A stretch of DNA of 64,000 bases from Petrosia ficiformis (Eukaryota; Porifera; Demospongiae; Haplosclerida; Petrosiidae). The notes beneath the pieces are model-generated. The model was not told the DNA's origin. It saw nothing but the letters and a program-made list of their open reading frames with translations, and made no database searches. The position numbers and the translations under genes were made by a program. Positions within the stretch are counted from its first letter, which is position 1, and every line of letters begins with the position of its first letter. Positions 13,801 through 31,245 of the stretch are shown here, piece after piece. The stretch spans positions 45,819,037 through 45,883,036 of the forward strand of contig OX345636.1 of NCBI GenBank assembly GCA_947044365.1. Reading direction: 5' to 3'.

Positions 13801-16800
13801 GTACATGTACTATATAAAATTAATACAGCCTTATGTTGTGAAGATACATGTACATGTAGCAACCAAAAATTGTCCATTTTACATAAACTGATTTGCAGAT
13901 GCTATTAGTAGCAATAGCTTTACATTTACCACTCATGTACATGACTACATGTACACTACTGTTGTGTATACATGTACATACATGTACATGTACATGTACA
14001 TTATGACATGTACATTATATATACATGTACACACTCTAATTGCATACAAGCTACACATGTATACACACTGTAATTGCATTATTGCACACATGTACAAATA
14101 CATGTAGCTACATGTACATGTAGTAGTACATGTGTATGTTAGTTACATACTCTGATCATAATTATTTCATTAGGATAATCTAAATAGTCTGATTGATAAG
14201 TCTGGTTCAGAATGTCTGAATGAATCTGAAGATCATACTTTCCACAATGCTCTTTCTTCTGGTTCCCAGTATTTGGAAAGTGACTGTGATGAACAGGTAC
14301 ATGTATATATTTAGAAGATACATAGTTGAACATAAGAACATGATGAGCTGGCAGGTATACTATATAGGTTCTAGACCTTGCCAAGAAAACATGTACTTGA
14401 GTATCCAGTTACCCAACAGTAATGATGTTGTGTGTGTAGCCTGTGTATTAGTATAGTATAGTATAGTAAGTAGGGTATGGTAAATGTTGTGTGTGTAGCT
14501 TGTGTATTAGTATATTAGTATAGTATAGTAAGTAGGGTATGGTAAATGTTGTGTGTGTAGCCTGTGTATTAGTATATTAGTATAGTATAGTATAGTACAG
14601 TAGGTATGGTATGGTAAATGTTGTGTGTGTAGCCTGTGTATTAGTATATTAGTAGAGTATAGTAAGTATGGTATGGTAAATGTTGTGTGTGTAGCCTGTG
14701 TATTAGTATATTAGTATAGTATAGTAAGTAGGGTATGGTAAATGTTGTGTGTGTAGCTTGTGTATTAGCAAACTAAGGGTACTATCACTCTATCAATTGC
14801 AATGAGCTACTAGGTAGATTTCTTTTTCCATTCCATTACTTATTTCCTCCTCATTTTACTCTCTGTTGTTTTCTTGTCTTTTCTTTCTCAGCTCATTATT
14901 GCTTTATCATTCCAACAACCAATCAAAATACATTCAATGCAATTCATAGCACCACAGGATGGTAAGGATTTACATGTTGAGATATACTGTAGTACATGTA
15001 CATGTATAGCAGTACTAATCTATACATGTACTATAGTATACTATAGTAACGTACAGTATAGTATACTGTAAACAATATAGTACTGCACAAATCAATACAT
15101 GCATACAGTATAATAACAGTACTACTGTACTGATCAATACATGTATACAGTATAGTAACAGTACTACTGTACTCATCAATACATGTACACAGTATAGTAA
15201 CAGTACTACTGTACTGATCAATACATGTACACAGTATAGTAAGAGTACTACTGTACTCATCAATACATGTACACAGTATAGTAACAGTACTACTGTACTG
15301 ATCAATACATGTACACAGTATAGTAACAGTACTACTGTACTCATCAATACATGTACACAGTATAGTAACAGTACTACTGTACTCATCAATACATGTACAC
15401 AGTATAGTAACAGTACTACTGTACTCATCAATACATGTACACAGTATAGTAACAGTACTACTGTACTCATCAATACATGTACACAGTATAGTAACAGTAC
15501 TACTGTACTCATCAATACATGTACACAGTATAGTAACAGTACTACTGTACTCATCAATACATGTGCACAGTATAGTAACAGTACTACTGTACTGATCAAT
15601 ACATGTACACAGTATAGTAACAGTACTACTGTACTGATCAATACATGTACATGTACACAGTATAGTAACAGTATTACTGTACTGATCAATACATGTACAC
15701 AGTATAGTAACAGTACTACTGTACTGATCAATACATGTACATGTACACAGTATAGTAACAGTACTACTGTACTCATCAATACATGTACACAGTATAGTAA
15801 CATTACTACTGTACTCATCAATACATGTACACAGTATAGTAACAGTGCTACTGTACTGAATAATACATGTACACAGTATAGTAACAGTACTACTGTACTC
15901 ATCAATACATGTACACAGTATATTAACAGTACTACTGTACTCATCAATACATGTACACAGTATAGTAACAGTACTACTGTACTGATCAATACATGTGCAC
16001 AGTATAGTAACAGTACTACTGTACTGATCAATACATGTACACAGTATAGTAACAGTACTACTGTACTGATCAATACATGTACACAGTATAGTAACAGTAC
16101 TACTGTACTGATCAATACATGTACACAGTACTGTATATTAACAGTACTACTGTACTGATCTATACATGTACACAGTATAGTAACAGTACTACTGTACTCA
16201 TCAATACATGTACACAGTATAGTAACAGTACTACTGTACTGATCAATACATGTGCACAGTATAGTAACAGTACTACTGTACTGATCAATACATGTACACA
16301 GTATAGTAACAGTACTACTGTACTGATCAATACATGTACACAGTATAGTAACAGTACTACTGTACTGATCAATACATGTACACAGTACTGTATATTAACA
16401 GTACTACTGTACTGATCTATATATGTACACAGTATAGTAACAGTACTACTGTACTGATCAATACATGTGCACAGTATAGTAACAGTACTACTGTACTAAT
16501 CAATACATGTACTGTAGTATACTATTGCCTATTTTAGTATACATCATACAATGCTCTTCCTGTATACATATAGTTAGTTATTACCTTCCTTATACTATAC
16601 ATTGTGTTAATTATTTCTCATATTCCAGGTCGAGCACCAAAGACAATTAAATTATTCATAAATCAGATATATACAATGGATTTTGATTCAGCTGAGGGAG
16701 GCAAGCCTGTACAACAGTTAGAGTATGTATTTCAATTATGCATATACATATACATATACATGTACATGTACATGCACATGTACTTATAGTGTGTATAGTA

Positions 16801-19800
16801 CAGTACAACATGGTATTTTATTGCAATTATAATTGTTCAATTTGTGCCCATGCGCAAACATTAAACGAATATCCGGATGCATTCGAATACCAAAATAATG
16901 AACGAGTATCCTGACTAATTATAGTATAGTGAAATACATGTACATGTATATGATACACATGATCTCTGCCTCTCTCTGCCTCTCTTTCTTATAGATTAAC
17001 ATCAGAAGATATTAATGAGGATAGTGTAATACCACTTTCATATTTGAAGTTTCAAAATGTACAACAACTCACTGTAAGTTTACTTTTAAACACTTGCTGT
17101 CTGCCATGTGTATAGGAAACCAACTAAATTAACTAACTGTACATGATGACTTGAGATGAAAAGAATGAAAGAAAGAAAGAAAGAAAGACAGGCACCTGAG
17201 GCAAATGAATAATGAGTTGTCTCAGGTGGGATTTGAACCCACAACACTCTGCACTCTGCACAGGTGCTCTACCAACTGAGCTACCAAGGCAGCCCAGCTG
17301 GCAGGGTCCAAATCAAACATCTCATACACCTGTGTGAACAGGTTAACTGAAACTTGGTATATAAGTGAAGGCCGGGGTAATTAAACCACCAAAGAGACTT
17401 AGAATACATGTACATGTTTACACAAAAAGCAATTATTGTTCCTCTTACATAAGTATGTAAATACCAGATTGATTTAACTTCCAATACAAAATGGCTGAAT
17501 AACGATCCATTACATATACATTAGTGTCATTTTAGTCAACTATAACTATAACTAAAACCCCTTTTAGTAAGGCATTATGACTTTTATTTACTAAACTATA
17601 ACTAAATTACAAGTCTACTGCAATAACTATAACTGAAAATTGGGCACTTTTAGTTAGTTAGTTAGTTAACTAAAACTAAAACCTTTTTAGTAAGCCTAAT
17701 ATCATTTTAATTAATTAATTACATGTATAACTGCATGCATGCATGTATTATTTTAGTTAATTGAACTATAACTAAACTAAAGGTTTGAGAAATAAGGCAT
17801 ACTATAACTATAACTAAAAGTAATCATTTTTATCAAACTAAAACAACACTAATGTACATGAAAGTATTTGTATTAATAGACATAATAAAAATTTGCTTAA
17901 ATCTACTTTTAGTATTAATTTTAGCAATTTTAGTGACTATTGTAATAATCATTAGAATTAGTACACACTAAAAATTATACTTCGTTATTAGGCATATTAA
18001 GCATGTATATATGTATACTCTACTTGTAATTCCAGGTATTAATTTTAATGATTTTGGTGATAATATAATCACTAAAACTAGTAAAAACTAAAAATATATT
18101 TCGTGATCATGTTAATAGGCATATTGGACGTGGTTCAGACATTTGCTAAAATTAATGCATGCTAATCCTAATGTTTAAAAATTGCTAAATTTAGTGTACG
18201 CAATTAATAGTAGGCTTAAGGTAAGAGGTGTAGTAACAATGGAAAATTTAAATAAGAGAATTAGAAATGAAGGAAAAATGGAAAGTCAAAATCTACTCTT
18301 ACCACATGTACATACATGTATATACCAAGTTTCAGTTAACCTGGTGTATGAGATGTTTGATTTGGACCCCGCTGGCTTGGCTGCCTTGGTAGCTCAGTTG
18401 GTGAGAGCATCTGTCTGGAGTGCAGAGTGTTGTGGGTTCAAATGCCACCTGAGGGCAACTCATTTTTCATTTTTTCATTGGCCTCAAGTGCCTGTCTTTC
18501 TTTCTTTCTTTCTTTCTTTCTTTTCATCTCAAGTCGTCATGCACATATACATGTACATAAAATATAGAAATTACATGATCAGTGTAAGAGCAACATACAT
18601 GTAATGATGTACATGTAAGCTTAAAAGGCCCCATTAAAAATCCATTTTTAATAAGTTAACTTTAATTCAAAATTTTGATATTCAAAATTGTCTGATGTGT
18701 GATAGTAAATACCAACCTCCTCCTCCTCCTCCTCCTTCTCCTTCTCTGCAGATATTTGTTAAAGACAATCAAGGAGGTACTGATACTACTGTGATACAAT
18801 ATATTGGTATATTTGGTGGTTTGATTGACTCTACAAACATGAAGGAATTTAAAAGAGTGAGTTTTATTTCAACTTGTCCTAGCTCCATTTTTGTTGATAA
18901 TAATTTATTTTTATTTGATTATATTAGTTTGGGTTGTGATTTATAGTACATGTACATGTACATGTACATGTACATGTGCATGTCAATAAAATGTCACCAT
19001 ACAGTAACAGTAATTACCTTAGTTCTACTGTCAGTACAGTACAGTAAATACGGTCTCACTACTGTCACGTACTGTGGTGTTGAATTGACAAATACATGTA
19101 CATCAATTACAATCAAAACTACTGTGGTGTGATAATGACTACTAAATAATTACTGTACTGTATGGTGACTTTTTATTCACATACACTGTATACTGTAGTA
19201 TCTACACATTTACAAAGCTTTCAATTACATGTACAGTGTTTACGTGTTACATGTAGACTGAGCTTCAGATTATAGAAGCACACAGTATACACATGTATAT
19301 ACATAATTATTAATTGTTGACTGTTCATTGTCAAGTTCAGTTTTTAAATTGTAAATATTTTTAAACTCATAGTTCATTTGTATCCAGTAGTTGTTTACAG
19401 TGATCAGTATCTCATATTAGAAGAATTTCTTACAAATCAGAAACTCTATAGCTATTTGCTTTTTCATGCATGCATCTTTATATTTTAAGACTCTTTTCAC
19501 AACTTTTAAAATGTCTGTCACCTGATAGAACTAAGTAGCTTCCTAGCTACTGCTTGCTCTTATAGGCTAGTGTCTTGTATATTCTTTATACAGCACACAC
19601 CTTAATATATCTAGCCTCCTAAATGATGAAATTTCCATATTGTACATGTGACTGATTGTTATTTTTCAAAGCCAGGGTGGTTTAATTTTTTCTAAGCCCT
19701 TTGTGGCTGTGTTTTATGAATTTATAAGCCATTGTGGCTGCTTGTTTGTTTGTTAAGTTTGTTGGTTAATCGTTTATATGCCTACATTGTGTATTGCTAG

Positions 19801-20311
19801 CATGCTAGGCACATGCATTTTCATGTTAATAGTATTAACAATATTAGACCTCATGAAAACCAATCATCAGGATGACCTTTTAGACCATACAAATTGGCTC
19901 TGCATGTTAATACACAGCTCTGTATTTGTGACTGTGTTTGTGATAATCAACCATTTGAAGGAAGGATAAATGCTTGTGTATAAAGTTATAAACACTCTCT
20001 TATTAGGCTGTGAAACTAATGAAGTTGTTATCCAACTATGAGGCTCCTTAGATACAAACTCTCATATTAGGCTGTGAAACTAATGAAATTGTTATCCATA
20101 AAGATCAATTACAAGGCTCCTTAGATACAAAATGTTAGTGGCTTTCTGTACAGAATGCTAGACATGAAGTGTATGATCACAACCTCCTTCCTGATTGTCA
20201 CAAATATGGTAACATTGATTTATTTATTTACAATTCGACTACTCTTCTGTCTCATCTCTCATCCTTCCATTATCTCTATAGGTTGTAGGAGATAAAGGAG
20301 AGAGTCATTAA
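7837..20311 (+). CDS. TXNL1: thioredoxin-like protein 1 (thioredoxin + PITH)
   Basis: Ten exons: 7837-7952, 8022-8118, 12025-12099, 13593-13703, 14174-14296, 14892-14961, 16629-16722, 16995-17073, 18752-18856 and 20282-20311. All are GT-AG, phases agree, and the protein is 299 residues (human 289). Residues 1-115 are a thioredoxin fold with the redox motif CGPC at 40-43 preceded by VVVDFFATW, and the cis-Pro MPTFSFF follows. The PITH domain spans about 134-299, with [26 protein letters not shown] and [10 protein letters not shown]. It ends VVGDKGESH, close to the human C terminus. TXNL1 is a cytosolic and nuclear thioredoxin that docks on the 26S proteasome through PITH. The start has an ATGGCG context and no upstream in-frame ATG in the short promoter. 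The gene is stretched mainly by satellites in introns 2, 3, 5 and 6. Its stop is 115 bp from the convergent ENOSF1 stop. Confidence 0.95.
8119..9764. other. TXNL1 intron 2, unique part with family D and F repeats
   Basis: No exon seen. About 8790-9245 is a copy of repeat family D (same 'cttggctcctttccgacatgg' phrase as at 1520). About 9405-9545 is a copy of family F ('ttggcccaaagaga', then 'aagaagctctttaggcc', an inverted pair also found at 34195-34415 and 43775-43965). Confidence 0.5.
9765..11996. repeat. 128-138 bp satellite with higher-order repeat
   Basis: About 17 tandem monomers, each with 'tattagccccatgtct', 'cttgcttggtcagacac' and ACATGTAC palindrome blocks. The first monomers are 138 bp apart, later ones 128 bp. 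Variant monomers recur at a distance of 786 bp (for example 10513 matches 11299, and 10641 matches 11427), so a six-monomer block was itself duplicated. All predicted ORFs here are artefacts of the periodicity. It lies in TXNL1 intron 2. Confidence 0.9.
12645..13097. mobile_element. family A inverted-repeat element
   Basis: The left end 'tatccctatgattgcttt' (12663) and right end 'aaagcaatcatagggat' (about 13072) are inverted. Inner phrases 'tggtgtccagcattcagtaa', 'gaatatatttcaggtagaat' and 'tttctttctgctggtctg' define the family. There is no ORF. A closely similar copy is at 27318-27660, and others are at 33335-34125 and 46170-46790. Confidence 0.75.
13160..13395. repeat. 32-bp tandem array
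   Basis: Seven near-identical units carrying 'taagttatcacgagcccttg' and joined by tacatgtacatg. The units abut without unique spacers, so this is a minisatellite and not a CRISPR. It lies in TXNL1 intron 3. Confidence 0.9.
13728..14140. repeat. family B end fragment and ACATGT-rich sequence
   Basis: 13728-13800 starts 'tcaataaaatgtcaccatac', the terminus of family B, but has no matching second end. From about 13790 to 14135 the intron is crowded with TACATGTACATG palindromes. Nothing coding is seen between TXNL1 exons 4 and 5. Confidence 0.5.
14440..14775. repeat. degenerate tandem array in TXNL1 intron 5
   Basis: About five units of 'gttgtgtgtgtagcctgtg' followed by variable numbers of the 5-mer tagta and 'ggtatggtaaat'. 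Unit length varies between about 60 and 80 bp. Confidence 0.8.
15085..16515. repeat. 42-bp satellite array
   Basis: About 34 tandem copies of a 42-bp unit containing 'agtaacagtactactgtac' and 'atcaatacatgtaca'. Because 42 is a multiple of three, frames stay open for hundreds of codons on the minus strand (LLLYCVHVL repeats). A variant unit with 'cagtactgtatatt' recurs about 257 bp apart (near 16131 and 16388), showing a secondary duplication. It lies in TXNL1 intron 6. Confidence 0.95.
17150..17480 (-). mobile_element. tRNA-derived SINE-like copy (minus)
   Basis: Read on the minus strand, 17291-17218 resembles a tRNA head with A box (TAGCTCAGTTGG) and B box (GGTTCAAAT), followed by a body ending in a (ctttc)-type repeat near 17160-17190. 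The acceptor stem does not pair properly, so it is not a working tRNA. A related copy lies in the opposite orientation at 18290-18545. It lies in TXNL1 intron 8. Confidence 0.65.
17515..17860. mobile_element. family C element (tagttatag inverted repeat)
   Basis: Begins with 'taactataactaaaac' and ends in reverse-complement-like phrases before 'aaactaaaacaacactaa'. Inner parts 'gttagttaactaaaac' fold back. There is no ORF. Other copies are near 32560-32805, 39900-40085, 50670-51510 (interrupted), 53620-53850 and 57925-58225, with fragments at 27850-27970 and 29455-29565. Confidence 0.6.
17880..18235. repeat. interspersed repeat family E
   Basis: Carries 'attttagtgactattgtaat', 'taggcatattgg' and 'taatagtaggcttaaggt', in the same order as the copy at 5480-5640. 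It appears partly tandem (two similar blocks near 17930 and 18040). No ORF of interest. Confidence 0.45.
18290..18545 (+). mobile_element. tRNA-derived SINE-like copy (plus)
   Basis: The tRNA-like head at about 18381-18456 (A box TAGCTCAGTTGG, B box GGTTCAAAT) is preceded by 'accaagtttcagttaacc' and followed by a (tttc)n tail near 18490-18525. It is the inverted partner of 17150-17480. Pairing defects in the acceptor and T stems argue against a functional tRNA. Confidence 0.65.
18979..19185. mobile_element. family B inverted-repeat element
   Basis: The left end 'tcaataaaatgtcaccatac' and right end 'tatggtgactttttattcac' are inverted, with palindromic 'acagtaattac' motifs inside. It is about 200 bp without an ORF. 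Further copies: 34622-34962 (two), 40465-40672, 42955-43105, 45031-45180, 58601-58824, 59244-59455, 59466-59690 and 61020-61488 (split). Confidence 0.75.
19190..20281. other. TXNL1 intron 9, mostly unique sequence
   Basis: No exon or recognised element. About 19990-20130 is a short imperfect direct duplication containing 'ttaggctgtgaaactaatga' and 'aaggctccttagatacaa'. Confidence 0.4.
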
Positions 20312-20426
20312 TTCTACGTATGAGTTATTATGTGACAACTGTACAACTTAATTTTATTCCAAACTTTAAAATAATCAATAATATAATTATTTATTAATAA
20401 TTCTACATCAGATTCATTCTAACATT

Positions 20427-21773
20427 CTAATTGGTAGCCCTCAAACTAGTCCAAACTGGTCCATCCGGAAATTCAAACTTGTTTAGTGACTCTTCTTTCA
20501 TTTCACTGGAGTAACCCGGTGTTGTTGGGACAATGTAACTTCCATTCTGTACGACAACAGGATTCACAAAATGCTCATGAAGATGATCTGCATATTCAAT
20601 CATTCTTCTATCTTTAGTCCCAGAGATGCATATGTAATAGAAAATAATGAGATGTTGAGCAAATTCACAAAGACCTACACCTCCTGCATGGGGACATACA
20701 GGTACATTGAACCTCTCTGCTAGCAACAGAACTGCAAGAATTTCATTCACTCCTCCCAGCCTGCAGCTATCAATTTGACAGAAATCCATCGAACCTGCTT
20801 CTAAAAACTGCTTAAACATCACTCTGTTATGACAATGCTCGCCTGTTGCTATGCCAATTCCAAATGGTCGCAATGCTTTACCAATCTTGGCATGACCTAG
20901 AATATCGTCTGGTGATGTAGGCTCTTCTATCCAAAGTGGTTTATACTCAGCCAAACCTGTCATATGTTTAATTGCCTCATCTACATCCCAACATTGATTA
21001 GCATCCATCATCAAAGGAACATCATATCCTATTTCACTTCGTATTAATGCACATCTATGTTTATCTAATTGGAGGTCACGACCAACTTTCATTTTGAATT
21101 TTCTAAATCCTAAGGACATTGCTTCTTTCAGACGCTCTTTGACAACATCATCACTGTAACCTAACCAACCAGCAGATGTTATATATGCAGGATAGCCATT
21201 CTTTGTAATTTCGTCAATTCTCTCCAAATGCGTCGATTGCTTATTTCTAAGAATCTCCAAAGCTTCTTCCTTTGTCAATGCATCCGACAGATATTGCCAG
21301 TCAATCAAAGACATGATCTCTTCTGGTGACATGTCACAGAGGAGTTTCCAGACAGGTTTACCCTCTAGTTTACCCCACAGATCCCATAAAGCATTGACAA
21401 CAGCAGCAACTGCAAGATGTACAGCACCTTTTTCAGGACCAATCCATCTCAACTGACTCTCACATGTTATACTATGCCAAAATGTTGCAAAATCTGTATA
21501 AATGTCTAAAACAGACTTACCAATAACAAGAGGAAGGAGAGCTGTAATGGCTGAACATACAACCTCTGTTCCTCTTCCTATTGTGAAAGTCAAGCCATGA
21601 CCTTTGTATTTAATGCCTTCCACAGTGATTATCACATAAGCAGCTGAATAGTCAGGGTCCTTGTGAAGTGCATCTGAGCCATGAAATTCAAAAGACGTTG
21701 GAAAACGTATGTCACGAATAGAGACTCCAGTTATAATATTTTCTGGTTTCAGTAGATCTCTAATCCTCTGCAT
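20427..21773 (-). CDS. ENOSF1: L-fuconate dehydratase, copy 1 (intronless)
   Basis: A single open frame. I start at Met MQRIRDLL (21773) because it aligns with the paralogue; the frame could begin 15 codons earlier at 21818. It encodes about 448 residues, like human ENOSF1 (443). This is an enolase-superfamily, mandelate-racemase-like enzyme. It is expected to dehydrate L-fuconate to 2-keto-3-deoxy-L-fuconate in fucose breakdown. Visible landmarks: capping-domain signature IRDIRFPTS, catalytic KMKVG (Lys-x-Lys), metal ligands in MMDANQ, WIEEPTSPDD and ATGEHCHNR, and the His of PHAGGVGLCE. Odd points are NQCWD where the paralogue has NQRWD, and a changed stretch IFYYICISGTK where the other copy has IFDYVSVSGTK. 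It lacks introns in an intron-rich neighbourhood and lies head to head with copy 2. Confidence 0.93.
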   Translation of the reverse strand: MQRIRDLLKPENIITGVSIRDIRFPTSFEFHGSDALHKDPDYSAAYVIITVEGIKYKGHGLTFTIGRGTEVVCSAITALLPLVIGKSVLDIYTDFATFWHSITCESQLRWIGPEKGAVHLAVAAVVNALWDLWGKLEGKPVWKLLCDMSPEEIMSLIDWQYLSDALTKEEALEILRNKQSTHLERIDEITKNGYPAYITSAGWLGYSDDVVKERLKEAMSLGFRKFKMKVGRDLQLDKHRCALIRSEIGYDVPLMMDANQCWDVDEAIKHMTGLAEYKPLWIEEPTSPDDILGHAKIGKALRPFGIGIATGEHCHNRVMFKQFLEAGSMDFCQIDSCRLGGVNEILAVLLLAERFNVPVCPHAGGVGLCEFAQHLIIFYYICISGTKDRRMIEYADHLHEHFVNPVVVQNGSYIVPTTPGYSSEMKEESLNKFEFPDGPVWTSLRATN

Positions 21774-21856
21774 TATCTCGACCAGTATTATAATAGTATA
21801 GTCAAAATAATAAGTCAATTGGATTGTGGGCGTTCCCTCTTTGGGGGCGTATCACA
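21774..21856. promoter_or_regulatory. shared ENOSF1 divergent promoter
   Basis: Only 83 bp lie between the preferred start codons, and 5 bp if both most upstream ATGs were used. The space has no obvious TATA box. The tightness argues that the internal Met codons are the true starts and that both genes share a bidirectional core promoter. Confidence 0.5.
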
Positions 21857-23224
21857 ATGGCTGCAAGTTATTTTGCAAGCACGAAGGAGTTACTGGAGCC
21901 AGGGAATGTTATATCTGAAGTTTTGATTCGTGACATACGATTTCCTACGTCACTTGAGGCTCATGGATCGGATGCAATGCATAAGGATCCTGACTATTCA
22001 GCTGCTTATGTAATAATAGCTGTTGACGGTATTGAGCACAAAGGGCATGGTTTGACCTTTACAGTTGGAAGAGGCAATGAGATAGTTTGTTCAGCCATCA
22101 CAGCTCTCCTTCCTCTTGTTATTGGTAAGTCTGTTTTAGACATTTATACAGATTTTGCAACATTTTGGCATAGTATAACATGTGAGAGTCAGTTGAGATG
22201 GATTGGTCCTGAAAAAGGTGCTGTACATCTTGCAGTTGCTGCTGTTGTCAATGCTTTATGGGATCTGTGGGGTAAACTAGAGGGTAAACCAGTCTGGAAA
22301 CTCCTCTGTGATATGACACCAGAAGAGATTATGTCTTTGATTGACTGGCAATATCTGTCGGATGCATTAACAAAGGAAGAAGCTTTGGAGATTCTTAGAA
22401 GTAAGCAATCAACGCGTTCAAAGAGAATTGAAGAAGTCAGCAAAAGCGGCTACCCTGCTTACACCACTTCAGTTGGGTGGTTGGGTTATAGTGATGAGAA
22501 AATCCAGCGGCTTTGTAAAGAAGCGCTAGAACTAGGATTTACACAATTCAAAGTTAAAGTAGGAGAAGACCTATCCGATGATGTTCGACGTTTGAGAGTT
22601 GTACGTGAACAAATTGGTAATACATTTCCTCTTATGACAGATGCCAATCAACGATGGGATGTCCAGCAAGCCATAGATCACATGACAGCTTTGGCAGAGT
22701 TCAAGATTCATTGGATAGAAGAGCCTACATCACCAGACGATGTTCTAGGTCATGCCAAGATTGGTAAAGCATTGCGACCACTTGGAATTGGCATAGCAAC
22801 AGGAGAGCATTGTCATAACAGAGTGATGTTTAAGCAATTTTTAGAAGCAGGTTCGATGGATTTCTGTCAAATTGATAGCTGCAGGCTGGGAGGAGTGAAT
22901 GAAATTCTGGCAGTTCTGTTGCTAGCAGAGAAGTTCAATGTACCTGTGTGTCCCCATGGAGGAGGTGTAGGTCTATGTGAATTCGTCCAACATCTAGCAA
23001 TATTTGATTATGTTTCAGTTTCTGGTACAAAGGAAGGTCGCGTGGTTGAATATGTAGATCATCTTCATGAGCACTTTTTACATCCAGTGATTATCAAGGA
23101 AGGTTGTTACACTGTTCCTACATCATCTGGATACTCAAGTGAAATGAAAGAGGAGTCGTTAAAGCAATACGAGTATCCTAATGGTCCTGTCTGGGTACAA
23201 CACAAATCTAACAGTAGACATTAG
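21857..23224 (+). CDS. ENOSF1: L-fuconate dehydratase, copy 2 (intronless)
   Basis: A single exon starting at MAASYFAS (21857; the frame also has an ATG at 21824) and encoding 455 residues. It is the same enolase-superfamily enzyme as copy 1. The catalytic KVKVG, metal-site motifs MTDANQRWD, WIEEPTSPDD and ATGEHCHNR, and the His motif PHGGGVGLCE are intact, so activity is expected. Two stretches are almost identical to copy 1 at nucleotide level (about 22110-22395 and 22705-22935). The part between them and both ends have diverged strongly, a mosaic typical of gene conversion. Its 3' end is 135 bp from the end of the convergent CD36-family gene. Confidence 0.94.
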   Translation: MAASYFASTKELLEPGNVISEVLIRDIRFPTSLEAHGSDAMHKDPDYSAAYVIIAVDGIEHKGHGLTFTVGRGNEIVCSAITALLPLVIGKSVLDIYTDFATFWHSITCESQLRWIGPEKGAVHLAVAAVVNALWDLWGKLEGKPVWKLLCDMTPEEIMSLIDWQYLSDALTKEEALEILRSKQSTRSKRIEEVSKSGYPAYTTSVGWLGYSDEKIQRLCKEALELGFTQFKVKVGEDLSDDVRRLRVVREQIGNTFPLMTDANQRWDVQQAIDHMTALAEFKIHWIEEPTSPDDVLGHAKIGKALRPLGIGIATGEHCHNRVMFKQFLEAGSMDFCQIDSCRLGGVNEILAVLLLAEKFNVPVCPHGGGVGLCEFVQHLAIFDYVSVSGTKEGRVVEYVDHLHEHFLHPVIIKEGCYTVPTSSGYSSEMKEESLKQYEYPNGPVWVQHKSNSRH

Positions 23225-23359
23225 TCCAATCTCTTTGGATTCATAAAAAAATGAAAAATTAATTTGTTGATTATTTTGGATTCATAATAATTATAGAAAT
23301 TCCACAATATGTGATACATAACAATTACATGTTATTTTATTAATTTACATATATAGCAA

Positions 23360-31245
<7,886 letters not shown>

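Noticed and set aside
15015..16115. 366-codon open frame of hydrophobic repeats on the minus strand
   Set aside because: It is an exact by-product of a 42-bp satellite (a multiple of three) inside a TXNL1 intron. It has no independent start context or splice signals.
17218..17291. tRNA gene
   Set aside because: The A and B boxes are present, but the acceptor stem does not pair, the anticodon arm is irregular and a SINE body is attached.
18381..18456. tRNA gene
   Set aside because: Same SINE family as the inverted copy; a T-stem mismatch and poor acceptor pairing argue against function.
19778..19969. 63-codon frame with hydrophobic stretches
   Set aside because: In a TXNL1 intron, without splice signals; hydrophobicity is expected from AT-rich DNA.
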